A stretch of DNA of 64,000 nt from positions 51,223 to 115,222 of the forward strand of contig CBDHYJ010000050.1 of NCBI GenBank assembly GCA_965275905.1. Direction: 5' to 3'. The notes below the pieces were generated by a model. The model did not search any database, was not told the origin of the DNA, and worked only from the letters and a program-made list of their open reading frames with translations. Shown in pieces: positions 18,639 through 27,002 of the stretch (positions are counted from its first letter, which is position 1; the number at the start of each line of letters is the position of its first letter). Origin of the DNA: CBDAQD01 sp965275905. Its GTDB lineage: Bacteria; Pseudomonadota; Alphaproteobacteria; Rhizobiales; JAJFHC01. Position numbers and translations under genes: made by a program.

Positions 18639-19412
18639 TCAGCCGCCGTAGATGTCGAAGTCGAAGTACTTCTTCGAAATCTTGTCGAAGGTGCCGTCCT
18701 CGCGGATCTTCTTGATGGCCGCGTTGAACTTTTCCATCAGCTCGGTTTCGCCCTTGCGCATGCCGCCGCCGACGCCCGGTCCGAAGACCGCCACGTCATT
18801 GAGCTCGCCCTTGACTTCGCAGCACTTGCCGGCGTCGCTCTTAAGGAACGGCTGCATGGCGAGCGAGTCGCCCACCACTGCGTCGACACGGCCGGCGACC
18901 AGATCCTGGTTGTGCTCGTCGAACGTGCTGTAGGTCTTCACGCTCGACGCCGTTTTCTCGAAGTGTTTCTCGGCATAGTTGGCGTGCGTCGTGGAGACCT
19001 GGACGCCGACGATCTTGCCTTTGACGCTCTCGGGCGTGCCGTCGACCTTCGAGTTCTTCGGTGCCACGATCACGGCCGGCGTGTTGTAGTACTTGTCGGA
19101 GAAGTCGATCGTCTTCTTGCGCTCGTCGGTGATCGACATCGAGGCCATGATGACGTCGAATTTCTTGGCCAGAAGGGCCGGAATTATGCCGTCCCAGGCC
19201 ACGGCGACGATTTCGCACTTCTCGTTCATTGCGGCGCAGATCGCTTTGCTGATCTCGATTTCCCAGCCTTTCCAGTTGCCGTCGGCGCCCTTTTCGGCGA
19301 ACGGCGGGTAGGGCTCGGCCGCGACACCGATCTTCATGTCGGCCACGGCGGCGGTAGCGCTCATGGCAACGGCGACCGCCGCTGCCGAAAACAGTTTGAA
19401 CACGGATTTCAT
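18639..19412 (-). CDS. Periplasmic amino acid-binding protein
   Basis: A 257-residue family 3 solute-binding protein. It has a signal peptide (LFSAAAVAVAMSATAAVADM), then KIGVAAEPYPPFAEKGADG and the signature GWEIEISKAICAAMNEKCEI. The lobe-2 region is FDVIMASMSITDERKKTIDF. It resembles lysine/arginine/ornithine- or histidine-binding proteins and feeds the HisQM-like permease pair. It lacks a lipobox, so it is a free periplasmic protein. Confidence 0.93.
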   Translation of the reverse strand: MKSVFKLFSAAAVAVAMSATAAVADMKIGVAAEPYPPFAEKGADGNWKGWEIEISKAICAAMNEKCEIVAVAWDGIIPALLAKKFDVIMASMSITDERKKTIDFSDKYYNTPAVIVAPKNSKVDGTPESVKGKIVGVQVSTTHANYAEKHFEKTASSVKTYSTFDEHNQDLVAGRVDAVVGDSLAMQPFLKSDAGKCCEVKGELNDVAVFGPGVGGGMRKGETELMEKFNAAIKKIREDGTFDKISKKYFDFDIYGG

Positions 19413-19474
19413 AACGTACTCCCTCTTACTCCCTCAGGGGTGGACACAACGATTTTTCTTTGTACCGGCACGAC

Positions 19475-20275
19475 TTAGTGCACCGATTGCACGAAATTCC
19501 TGCAACGCTCACTGTCAGAGTCAAGGAAAACCTTCTCCGGCGGGCCCTGTTCCTCGACGCCGCCCTGATGCAGAAACATGACGTGGCTCGAGACTTCGCG
19601 GGCGAACTTCATCTCGTGCGTGACCAGAATCATGGTGCGGCCTTCATCAGCCAGGCCGCGGATAACCTTGAGGACTTCGCCGACCAGTTCCGGGTCGAGC
19701 GCGGATGTCGGTTCGTCGAACAGCATCACTTTCGGTTCCATCGCCAGTGCCCGGGCGATCGCGGCGCGCTGCTGCTGACCGCCGGAGAGAAACGCGGGAT
19801 GCTGGTCGCGTTTGTCCCACATACCGACGCGGTTGAGGATGCGTTCACCCCGCTCAAGGGCTTCGGCCTTGGGAAGCTTGAGGACGTGCAGCGGTCCTTC
19901 GATAACGTTCTGCAGCACGGTCAGATGGGCCCAGAGATTGAAGCTCTGGAACACCATGCCGAGCTGGGCCCGCAGCCGTTCCACCTGCCGCTTGTCCGCC
20001 GGCATCAAGACACCGCCGGCCGGCGGCTTGAAGCGCACCGCTTCGCCGTTGACCGTGATGCTGCCCTGCGACGGCAGTTCCAGAAGATTGATGCACCTGA
20101 GGAACGTACTCTTGCCGGAGCCGCTGGCGCCGATGAGCGTAATCACGTCGCCCTCGCGCGCGGTCAGCGATACACCCTTGAGCACTTCGAGGTCGCCGAA
20201 ACTCTTGTGCAGGTTATCCACGACAACCATAGGCGCTGAGCCGTGCCTTGGTTCTGCGGCGTTACTGTCTGACAT
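19475..20275 (-). CDS. Polar amino acid ABC transporter ATP-binding protein (HisP-like)
   Basis: A 266-residue ABC ATPase with Walker A GASGSGKST, Q loop (VFQSFNLWAHLTVL), signature LSGGQQQR, Walker B VMLFDEPTSALDPE and H loop (THEMKFAREV). The insertion after RINLL-type sequence (RFKPPAGGVLMPADKRQVER) is typical of HisP/AotP, which favours basic amino acids. It is the first gene of the operon, followed by the binding protein, two permeases and the hydrolase. Confidence 0.94.
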   Translation of the reverse strand: MSDSNAAEPRHGSAPMVVVDNLHKSFGDLEVLKGVSLTAREGDVITLIGASGSGKSTFLRCINLLELPSQGSITVNGEAVRFKPPAGGVLMPADKRQVERLRAQLGMVFQSFNLWAHLTVLQNVIEGPLHVLKLPKAEALERGERILNRVGMWDKRDQHPAFLSGGQQQRAAIARALAMEPKVMLFDEPTSALDPELVGEVLKVIRGLADEGRTMILVTHEMKFAREVSSHVMFLHQGGVEEQGPPEKVFLDSDSERCRNFVQSVH

Positions 20276-20394
20276 CGCGTGGCTTTACTCCCTGCCCGAT
20301 GCAACAGCATAGCGGCGTCATGGAAATGCACAAGAATGCGGGGCCGGGGCTCGCGGACATTGCCGGGGAATGACGGCGGATCGGCAGCAGCAGC

Positions 20395-20961
20395 TCAGGT
20401 CCCTCCGCCAAGCATTTCCTGAAGCGCTGCGCTGATGTCCTCATGCCGCGCTGCCGCGATGTCGGGTTTGTGTGACGGCTTGCGGACAGGGATCACCAGT
20501 GCCGTGCCGGTGCCCGACCAGACGCCGTCGAAGAACAGGTCGCGCTCTTTCCGGCGCCGGGGAATGATCTCCGGCGGCCGGCGCCAGTTCATGAAGCTCT
20601 CGCGCGCTCCGGCAATGTCGCCCGCCATCCATTCTTTCGCCCACGCCGCCTGGCGGATGCCGCCCGTGTTGTAGTGGAATGACAGCGCAGCCGCGAACTG
20701 CTGCTCGGTGAGCGGATGGCCTGAGAACACCGCGTCGACATCCGGCTTGTACTTTTCCTGAAGCACCCGAAGGAACACGTCCAGGCAGTGCCGGATCGTC
20801 TGCGGATTGTCTACGTATCGGGGATAGACCGCGTGACCGGACGAGTCGGTGATCCCGACGCTCCACGTCCAGACATCGACGCTGTCGAGGTAGGCTTCGC
20901 GCACGATCGCTTCGTGGGAGACGATTTCCTGCGCGACTTTCGGCGTAATGATGTTGCTCAT
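20395..20961 (-). CDS. Phage-type lysozyme (GH24-like endolysin fold)
   Basis: A 188-residue protein whose N-terminal half matches T4-type lysozymes: catalytic Glu in SHEAIVREAYLDSVDVWTWS, followed by GIT, the usual Glu-Asp-Thr pattern. ALSFHYNTGGIRQAAWAKEW is the second conserved block and FMNWRRPPEIIPRRRKERDLF the third. No signal peptide or SAR-type helix is obvious. No phage genes are nearby, so it is a lone lysozyme, possibly a domesticated muramidase or a prophage relic. Confidence 0.8.
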   Translation of the reverse strand: MSNIITPKVAQEIVSHEAIVREAYLDSVDVWTWSVGITDSSGHAVYPRYVDNPQTIRHCLDVFLRVLQEKYKPDVDAVFSGHPLTEQQFAAALSFHYNTGGIRQAAWAKEWMAGDIAGARESFMNWRRPPEIIPRRRKERDLFFDGVWSGTGTALVIPVRKPSHKPDIAAARHEDISAALQEMLGGGT

Positions 20962-21098
20962 TTCCCGGCATCATACGGCAAGCGGCAGGGAATTCACTGC
21001 CGCGTTCGGGAGTGGCCTGGATAAGAAGTGATGGGACAAGGCAGGTTCACGGTGTCATTTTCCGCCGGATACGTGATCCTTTTGGGAGATCAGACAAC

Positions 21099-21788
21099 GT
21101 GCAGCACATTTCTTTAAGTCCGGCTTGGGAGCGGCTGGGCCGGTCAGCGCGTCACCGCTGCGGAAGACCGGCCCGGGAGACACTTAAAAGTGCATTCATT
21201 GTGGCAATGTCGGCAGCCTCTTTGCTGTCCGCCGGCCCGGCGGTTGCTGAAGAAAAGAGCCGGCCGGCGTCGAGTGCAGAGCCGAAACCCACGGCGCAGG
21301 ACTATTTTGCGGACTTGATCGTCGCAGACCCTGACCGGACTCAGGCAAGCGGTAAGAGCAATTTCAGCGTAATGCGGCTTGCCGGCGGCAACAGCCTCAT
21401 CAGGTTCACGATCCGCGACAAACTCTATGAGGAATTCAGGAACAAGGCGGGCGTGACGATACACACAAGGGTCTCCGACAGGGCCACGCAAAGGCTGCTG
21501 CAGCTCAGGATCAGCGACAGGTTTCACGCCAACGGGGAAACGGGACGATTGATCGTCCACGAATTCGCGGCATCCGGGGCGGTGAGCAGCGAAGTGACGA
21601 CGTTCACGGCAGACGGCGATGCCGTTCACAGAGCTTCAATTCAAAGTGCAACCGGCAGGTGGTCCACGTTCAGGTGGAATCCGGAAACTCTGGAATTCGC
21701 GCCCGTGCGTCGCGATGGCGTCGACCCGCAGGACATTGCCAGGTTCGTCTGGGACCAGGATCGGCTAAAGTGGAGGCCGGTCAAATAG
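21099..21788 (+). CDS. Secreted hypothetical protein
   Basis: A protein of about 229 residues with a hydrophobic export segment (SAFIVAMSAASLLSAGPAVA) and a soluble beta-rich domain after it (SNFSVMRLAGGNSLIRFTIR, TTFTADGDAVHRASIQS). The start is uncertain. GTG 21099 has GGGAG 10 bases upstream, ATG 21012 would add 29 residues, and a much shorter form is possible. The family is not recognised; WDQDRLKWRPVK at the C-terminus is distinctive. Single-gene unit between the lysozyme and LysR genes. Confidence 0.6.
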   Translation: MQHISLSPAWERLGRSARHRCGRPARETLKSAFIVAMSAASLLSAGPAVAEEKSRPASSAEPKPTAQDYFADLIVADPDRTQASGKSNFSVMRLAGGNSLIRFTIRDKLYEEFRNKAGVTIHTRVSDRATQRLLQLRISDRFHANGETGRLIVHEFAASGAVSSEVTTFTADGDAVHRASIQSATGRWSTFRWNPETLEFAPVRRDGVDPQDIARFVWDQDRLKWRPVK

Positions 21789-21815
21789 GCCCGGCATTCC
21801 GGTAAACGGATCTCT

Positions 21816-22664
21816 TCACCTGTCACCGAGGGTGCGGCCCAGCCAGTCCATCGTCACCTCGACACGTTTGAGTCCGCGCAGGTCCGGATGGACCATGATC
21901 CAGATCTCGCGCGACAGCGCCGGTTCTCCGGTGTCCAGGCGCACCAGATCGGGTTCCCGCTCTCCGACTGCGACCGGCAGCAGCGACTTGCCCAGCCCGG
22001 CCCTGACGCTCTCGATGATGGTTTCCGCATCGTTCGCGCCAACGTTTGTCTGTGCGCTTCTCTGGCGATCGAGCATCCACCGGTTCTGCGGCAGATGCGC
22101 CATGCCGTCTTCGTAGGTAATCCAGGGCAGGGACTCCGCCGGTCGCCCGGCTGGGCCGTAGACACCGTAGTCAAGCTGCCCCAGCCGGCGTGTCAGCACG
22201 CCCGGTTCCTTGCTTGGCCGCGCCAGCCGGATCGCGATGTCGGCCTGCCGTTTGGTCAGGCTGAGATCGCGCGGTTCGGCGATCAGATCGACACGAAGGT
22301 CCGCGTGCATGCGGATCAGTTCTGCGAGCGACGGCACGAGGATCCTGTTGACGACCATGGGCACTGCCGTGATGCGCACGGTTCCGGCAATCCGGGCATC
22401 CTGTCCCGAAATCGTGGAGATGGCCGTCTGGATTTCATGCTCGGCCCGTTCCGCGCTCTCGATCACGGCAAGGCCTTCAGCCGTGGGGCGCAGAGTGCCT
22501 GCTGTCCGCTCGAACAGACGCGCGCCGATCCGCTCGCCGGCACGCGCGACGCGGCGGGCAACCGTGGTCTCGTTCACTTCCAGGCTGCGCGCGGCCCCGG
22601 CCAGTGTTCCGGTACGGAATACGGCCAGGACATATTTCAGGTCGTTCCAGTCGGTATCCTGCAT
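21816..22664 (-). CDS. LysR-family transcriptional regulator
   Basis: A 282-residue LysR protein. The helix-turn-helix block is LKYVLAVFRTGTLAGAARSL, then NETTVARRVARAGERIGARL, FERTAGTLRPTAEG. The effector domain follows (GTVRITAVPMVVNRILVPSL, DLRVDLIAEPRDLSLTKRQA). The ATG at 22664 fits the family start better than 22685. It is divergent from the YciI-like gene, 93 bases away, the usual LysR/target geometry. Confidence 0.9.
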   Translation of the reverse strand: MQDTDWNDLKYVLAVFRTGTLAGAARSLEVNETTVARRVARAGERIGARLFERTAGTLRPTAEGLAVIESAERAEHEIQTAISTISGQDARIAGTVRITAVPMVVNRILVPSLAELIRMHADLRVDLIAEPRDLSLTKRQADIAIRLARPSKEPGVLTRRLGQLDYGVYGPAGRPAESLPWITYEDGMAHLPQNRWMLDRQRSAQTNVGANDAETIIESVRAGLGKSLLPVAVGEREPDLVRLDTGEPALSREIWIMVHPDLRGLKRVEVTMDWLGRTLGDR

Positions 22665-22757
22665 TTTTGCAGCACAATGTTGCAATTATTGGCATATGCA
22701 CGTCAAGAATGCAGGATCATGATCGGCTTCGTCAATCGCCAAACGGGAGCCGAGCCC
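22665..22757. promoter_or_regulatory. Divergent promoter region, LysR gene / yciI-like gene
   Basis: AT-rich relative to the surroundings. It contains the interrupted dyad TGC-N8-GCA (22681-22694) within a T-N11-A type setting, plus TTGCA repeats around 22666-22684. This is where a LysR autoregulatory site would be expected. Position and dyad only. Confidence 0.35.
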
Positions 22758-23054
22758 ATGATTTTCGCCGTTTTTTTCGAAGACAATGCCGATCGCGCCG
22801 ACATGCGGGCCCGGTTCATGCCGAACCATCTCGCCTTCCTCGAACGCAACAGCGAAGCGGTTCAATCTGCCGGTCCATTGAAGGATGCCGCTACCGGCGA
22901 AGGGGCGGGAGGTCTGTGGATCGTTGAGGCCGAAGATCGTGATGCGGTTCAGGCTCTGGTCGAAGAGGATCCGTTCTGGCCGACCGGCCTGCGCAAGGCG
23001 GTCCGGATCCTCGAATGGACCCAGGTCTTTTCCGATGGCGAACGACGCATCTAG
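22758..23054 (+). CDS. YciI-family protein
   Basis: A 98-residue YciI/YCII-domain protein: MIFAVFFEDNADRADMRARF, FMPNHLAFLERNSEAVQSAG, then the typical ending DPFWPTGLRKAVRILEWTQV. YciI proteins are small ferredoxin-like folds, some with dehydrochlorinase or muconolactone isomerase-like activity; no role is established here. The start at 22758 has GGGAG 8 bases upstream. It ends tail-to-tail with marR, with 4 bases of overlap. Confidence 0.85.
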   Translation: MIFAVFFEDNADRADMRARFMPNHLAFLERNSEAVQSAGPLKDAATGEGAGGLWIVEAEDRDAVQALVEEDPFWPTGLRKAVRILEWTQVFSDGERRI

Positions 23055-23485
23055 ATCAGTTTGTCGAGCAGCTTGGCGAGCCGGGTTGCCTCTGCGTCCG
23101 ACAGGTGCGCGCCGACCGCCTGATCGATGGCGTTCGAGTAGACGGTCCACATCCGGCGTCGAGTGTCCCGGCCTGCCTTGGTGATCGCCAGCTCATGCCC
23201 GCGTCCGTCCTGTTCGCAAGGCCGGCGCTCGATGTAGCCGGCTTTCTCGATCCGGTCGAGCAGGCGGGAAAGTCCGTATTGCGGCAGAACGAGTTGCCGT
23301 TCCAGTTCGAACGGGCGCAGGCCCGCTTCACCGGCACGGTCAAGCTCGAGCAGCACGTCATACCAGGGCAGCGGTGGCAGTTCGGCTGCCTTCAGATCGC
23401 TTTCGATAACCGACAGGGCCCGCTTGTGTGCGCGCAACAGGCGCGCCCATGCCAGGGCAGCCGGGTCTGATTGTGTGGCCGACAT
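23051..23485 (-). CDS. MarR-family transcriptional regulator
   Basis: A 144-residue winged-helix regulator: helices WARLLRAHKRALSVIESDLK, LPPLPWYDVLLELDRAGEAG, the recognition region RPFELERQLVLPQYGLSRLL, DRIEKAGYIERRPCEQDGRG and the wing, then the C-terminal dimerisation helix. Cys in the wing (RRPCEQDG) could be redox sensitive. It is divergent from a GST gene, and the intergenic region carries three identical-architecture dyads, so it very probably represses the GST gene and itself. Confidence 0.92.
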   Translation of the reverse strand: MSATQSDPAALAWARLLRAHKRALSVIESDLKAAELPPLPWYDVLLELDRAGEAGLRPFELERQLVLPQYGLSRLLDRIEKAGYIERRPCEQDGRGHELAITKAGRDTRRRMWTVYSNAIDQAVGAHLSDAEATRLAKLLDKLI

Positions 23486-23505
23486 GATCCTGAACATACA
23501 CATTC

Positions 23506-23565
23506 ATGCAAATGCATCAAGATTGACATTTCAATGCACTTGCATATATTTCAATGCAAACGCAT
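23506..23565. promoter_or_regulatory. Three ATGC-N4-GCAT operators between marR and the GST gene
   Basis: ATGCAAATGCAT (23506-23517), ATGCACTTGCAT (23534-23545) and ATGCAAACGCAT (23554-23565) share the dyad ATGC-N4-GCAT. The last two are exactly 20 bases apart and each is preceded by ATTTCA. MarR proteins bind such short dyads, so this is the likely operator array for the divergent marR/GST pair. Confidence 0.7.
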
Positions 23566-23595
23566 GTAGTTTCCATCCCGATCAGGAGTTCAACG

Positions 23596-24279
23596 ATGTC
23601 ACAGTCCCTTACGCTCGTCAGTCATCACCTCTGCCCCTATGTTCAGCGCGCCGTCATCTCGCTGACGGAGAAGGGGACCCCGTTCGATCGCATCGATGTC
23701 GATCTGGCGAACAAGCCGGACTGGTTTCTTGAGCTTTCGCCGCTGGGAAAGACACCGGTCCTGAAGGTCGGCGATACCGCGGTCTTCGAGTCGGCGGTCA
23801 TCCTTGAATATCTGGAGGAGACCCAACCCAATCCGCTGCATCCCGCGCACGCCCTCGACCGTGCGGAGCACCGGTCCTGGATCGAGTTCGGATCGTCCGT
23901 TCTGGCCGATATCTGGGGGTTTTATGCCGCCAGGGACGAAGCGGGGCTGAACGCAAAGGCCGCGTCGCTCGAAGGCAAGTTCGCTCGCCTGGAAAACCGC
24001 CTCGAGAATCGTCTGGGTGACGGCCCGTATTTCGCCGGAGATTCCTTCTCGTTGGTCGATGCCGCGTTCGGTCCCGTGTTCCGCTATTTCGACAGCTTCG
24101 ATCGCATCGCCGATTTTGGGATCCTTTCAGACAAGCCGAAGACCATGGCGTGGCGCCTGGCGCTGTCGGAGCGTCCGTCGGTTGCCGGCGCCGCGCCTGC
24201 GGATTACGACAGCAGGCTCTGGAGCTTTCTCCTGGCGAGGAACTCGCATCTTTCGATGCTCATGAAGAAGGCGGCCTGA
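23596..24279 (+). CDS. Glutathione S-transferase family protein
   Basis: A 227-residue GST. The N-terminal thioredoxin-like domain starts SQSLTLVSHHLCPYVQRAVI, with Cys13-Pro14 as in omega/lambda-type GSTs that use a catalytic cysteine, then SPLGKTPVLKVGD and the gamma-Glu binding block VFESAVILEYLEE. The helical domain includes FSLVDAAFGPVFRYF. Start ATG 23596 has AGGAG 7 bases upstream; the longer frame to 23554 starts inside an operator. Expected to be controlled by the divergent MarR. Confidence 0.92.
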   Translation: MSQSLTLVSHHLCPYVQRAVISLTEKGTPFDRIDVDLANKPDWFLELSPLGKTPVLKVGDTAVFESAVILEYLEETQPNPLHPAHALDRAEHRSWIEFGSSVLADIWGFYAARDEAGLNAKAASLEGKFARLENRLENRLGDGPYFAGDSFSLVDAAFGPVFRYFDSFDRIADFGILSDKPKTMAWRLALSERPSVAGAAPADYDSRLWSFLLARNSHLSMLMKKAA

Positions 24280-24281
24280 CG

Positions 24282-24302
24282 TCCGGCCCGCTTCAGGCCG
24301 GA
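24282..24302. terminator. Hairpin between convergent GST and methyltransferase genes
   Basis: TCCGGCC and GGCCGGA with a 7-base loop, lying across the two convergent gene ends. No T-run. Possible bidirectional terminator. Confidence 0.35.
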
Positions 24303-24985
24303 ACGCACTCCAGAAGCAGGGACAGCGGCTCGCCGGTTTCGGGGTCGGCGGGCTCCCTGCATCTCCTGATGAGCAGGCCTGCGGCGTTCAGTTCCGTCGT
24401 CCACGTTTCGAGCCGCCGGAAGTACCAGGGCATGGGCTGCCAGTTGCCGGTCGCGAGACTTGCGAAAGTCTCCGACCGCCAGCCATCGGCGTAAGCGTAG
24501 TCGCCGTGCACGAAACAGGGGTGGAGGGTTTGAATGACCAGCGTGCCGTCCGATGCCAGCAATCCGGCAAGAACTTTCAGCAACGGCCCGATGTCTTTGC
24601 CAAGCAAGGCAAAGTTACAGATCACCGCGTCGAATGGTCCGCCAAGCCGGGCAGGCTCTGCGACAATCTCATCATAGGTCAGGTGATGATATGTGCCGGC
24701 GTCATCTTCGCCGCGAGCCGCCGCGATCAGCTCCGCGCTGCCATCGACCCCGGCTGCCTCGCAGCCGACATCCCGTGCCAGCCGTCGCACCAGCCAGCCC
24801 TCGCCGCAGCCGACGTCGAGCACCCGCTTTGCATCGAGCCGCCTGACCGTATCGACGATCGCTTCGTCGGTGCCGGTGTTCCTGCTCTGGATCCGCCGTT
24901 CCCGCACCGCGTCGACCCAGAGCGCCGCATTGGCGTCCCAGCTCTTCCGTGTTCCCTCGTCTTGACTGCCGCTGTTATTGGACAC
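24293..24985 (-). CDS. Class I SAM-dependent methyltransferase
   Basis: A 230-residue methyltransferase of the Rossmann type: motif I VLDVGCGEGWLVRRL, motif II region GCEAAGVDGSAELIAAA, and PFDAVICNFALLGKDIGPLL with GLLASDGTLVIQTLHP. The acceptor is unknown; the fold matches UbiE/Methyltransf_11 proteins acting on small molecules. GTG 24985 is preferred over TTG 25018 because GAGGTG lies 6 bases before it. Confidence 0.88.
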   Translation of the reverse strand: MSNNSGSQDEGTRKSWDANAALWVDAVRERRIQSRNTGTDEAIVDTVRRLDAKRVLDVGCGEGWLVRRLARDVGCEAAGVDGSAELIAAARGEDDAGTYHHLTYDEIVAEPARLGGPFDAVICNFALLGKDIGPLLKVLAGLLASDGTLVIQTLHPCFVHGDYAYADGWRSETFASLATGNWQPMPWYFRRLETWTTELNAAGLLIRRCREPADPETGEPLSLLLECVPA

Positions 24986-25064
24986 GCCGGTCACCTCGCT
25001 CGCGTTCGGGGAAGGCAAGACTTACCGGAAATCTGAGAGCGTGTTGAGAGCAGTCTTCGGGCGG

Positions 25065-26738
25065 TCAGGGCGTGTGCTTTGCGAACAGGGCGCGATAGAG
25101 CTTCTTGTCGCGGCCATAGACATCCGCCCGGAAGTGCACGGTGCCGTTGTCTTCAAGCCATGTGGTGGCATAAACGAGATGCACCGGCAGCGGCTTGTCC
25201 AGGTTGACACGCGTCGTCTCTCGTGACGCCAGAACGGCGTCGATCTTCTCACGCGACCAGCCTTTCTTCGTCGACAGCACCTCGGCGGCGAACTTGATCG
25301 GTTCGCTCAGGCGCACGCAGCCGTGGCTGAGGGCCCGGAAGCTCTTCGAGAATCCCCCGCGCGACGGCGTGTCATGCAGGTACACGTTGTGTTTGTTGGG
25401 AAACATGAACTTCACACGGCCAAGCGCATTGGTCTCGCCGGGCTGCTGTCGGAACACGTATGGGAAGTTGCCCTTGGAATACTGCGACCAGTCAATTCCC
25501 GACCACGGGACCGGCGCTCCGCGCTGCAGCAGGTCGAACCCCTTGCTGGCGTAGTGCCACGGGTCCCGCCGCAGTACCGGCAGCATTTCCTTCGTCGCGA
25601 TCGAGTGGGGCACCGTCCAGGTCGGGTTGAACTCCAGATACCGGATACGGTCGCTGAACACCGGCGTCCGGTGGTAAGTCTTTCCGACCACCACTTTCAT
25701 GCGACGCACCGGCCGGTCCGGGCTGAACCGGCGGAGCTCGAAGCCGGCGATATTGACCATGATGTAATCGTCGCCCATATCCTCCGGCATCCAACGCCAG
25801 CGCTCCATATTGGCAACGATCTGATTGATCCTGTCCTCGACAGGGACGTTGAGGGCGATCAGCGTCTGCTTCCCGATCACACCGTCGGCGTCCAGTCCAT
25901 GACGTCTCTGGAAGTGTTCGACCGCCTGCACCAGCGCGTCGTCATAGAGCGTGGAGCCAGTGTCGGTCGACCTGATTGCGCCGGAGGCCAGGAGCCGGCT
26001 GCGGACCTGGGCAACGCGCGGATCGTCCATCCCGGGCTTGAGCACCTCGCCCGGCTCGACGACCGGCCATCCGCCCGACTGCTCCAGCCGGCGGAAATAG
26101 GCAAGCATGGCCTTGAGAGCCCGATACTCCTGGCGTCTCGGTTCAAACGCGGCAATGAATTTTTCGACGCTCTCGAAGCGGGCCAGCGCCGCGAGTGTCG
26201 ATGGCCCGTCAATCGTCTTGCGGTCCAGAAAAAGTTCCGGATCGATCTTGCTCGGAACGAAGCGGCCGACCCTGAGATCCGCCGCATAGGTCAGAAAGAA
26301 CGCGCTGAACATCAGTTCGGTATAAGCGGCGTGATTGGGCAGTTCGAGCTTCGCGGCGTCGCGGAGTTTGACCAGATAGTCCGGCGCGTAGTCCTGCGGC
26401 TTGAGACCGTCGATCTCCGCATCGGCGACACGGTCGATAAGCTGCTGCAGCCGGGGCGTTCCGACCCAGAGCAGGGTGCCGCCGGACTCCAGGTAATGAC
26501 GTGTCAGAACACTGCGCACCCGCTCGATCGTAAGCGGCAGGCGTTCACCTGCCGTAAGATATTGCTCGATGGCGGCCCGTGTCTGCTGCGGAGACGCGAT
26601 GCCGGCGGCCTGCCCGGACCCCGGCCCGAGGATCATGACAACCATCGCGGCAGCGATCAGGACAAGTGCACAGTGGGCCGGGGTACGCTTCGATTTCGTC
26701 GTCGGATCGGAGGATGACAGGGTCCGCAGTAAACGCAT
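25065..26738 (-). CDS. L,D-transpeptidase, YcbB/LdtD type
   Basis: A protein of about 557 residues that makes 3-3 peptidoglycan cross-links or attaches proteins to the wall. It has an N-terminal hydrophobic anchor (ALVLIAAAMVVMILG), a large N-terminal domain, a peptidoglycan-binding motif (VEHFQRRHGLDADGVIGKQT) and a YkuD catalytic domain with the nucleophile in LSHGCVRLSEP. Length and order fit YcbB. A GTG at 26747 is an alternative start. Single-gene unit. Confidence 0.93.
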   Translation of the reverse strand: MRLLRTLSSSDPTTKSKRTPAHCALVLIAAAMVVMILGPGSGQAAGIASPQQTRAAIEQYLTAGERLPLTIERVRSVLTRHYLESGGTLLWVGTPRLQQLIDRVADAEIDGLKPQDYAPDYLVKLRDAAKLELPNHAAYTELMFSAFFLTYAADLRVGRFVPSKIDPELFLDRKTIDGPSTLAALARFESVEKFIAAFEPRRQEYRALKAMLAYFRRLEQSGGWPVVEPGEVLKPGMDDPRVAQVRSRLLASGAIRSTDTGSTLYDDALVQAVEHFQRRHGLDADGVIGKQTLIALNVPVEDRINQIVANMERWRWMPEDMGDDYIMVNIAGFELRRFSPDRPVRRMKVVVGKTYHRTPVFSDRIRYLEFNPTWTVPHSIATKEMLPVLRRDPWHYASKGFDLLQRGAPVPWSGIDWSQYSKGNFPYVFRQQPGETNALGRVKFMFPNKHNVYLHDTPSRGGFSKSFRALSHGCVRLSEPIKFAAEVLSTKKGWSREKIDAVLASRETTRVNLDKPLPVHLVYATTWLEDNGTVHFRADVYGRDKKLYRALFAKHTP

Positions 26739-27002
26739 GGTGCTCACATTTATCGGTTCGACACTTCGGCTCTAAGAAACGCTGTCACCTCGGCAGTCGC
26801 CGACCCGCAAGACGGAGCCGGTGGAATGCGAACGCTTCATGTCGTCCCTTTTTGTTGTTGCCGACATCGGTCAGACCTGTTGCGTTATACGCAGGCGACG
26901 GGCTGGCAGATCGGCGATATTCCGTCATAATTTTGCATACGCCGCCGTCGCTGGCGATTCACAAAGAGTTCTGTCTGAGAAAGACTCTCAATGCGCCTTT
27001 CG

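Noticed and set aside
20395..20961. Prophage remnant around the lysozyme gene
   Set aside because: No holin, integrase, tail or attachment-site signals nearby; the neighbours are transporter and regulator genes.
25323..26717. 464-codon plus-strand frame
   Set aside because: Shadow of the L,D-transpeptidase, which has the SHGCVR active site.
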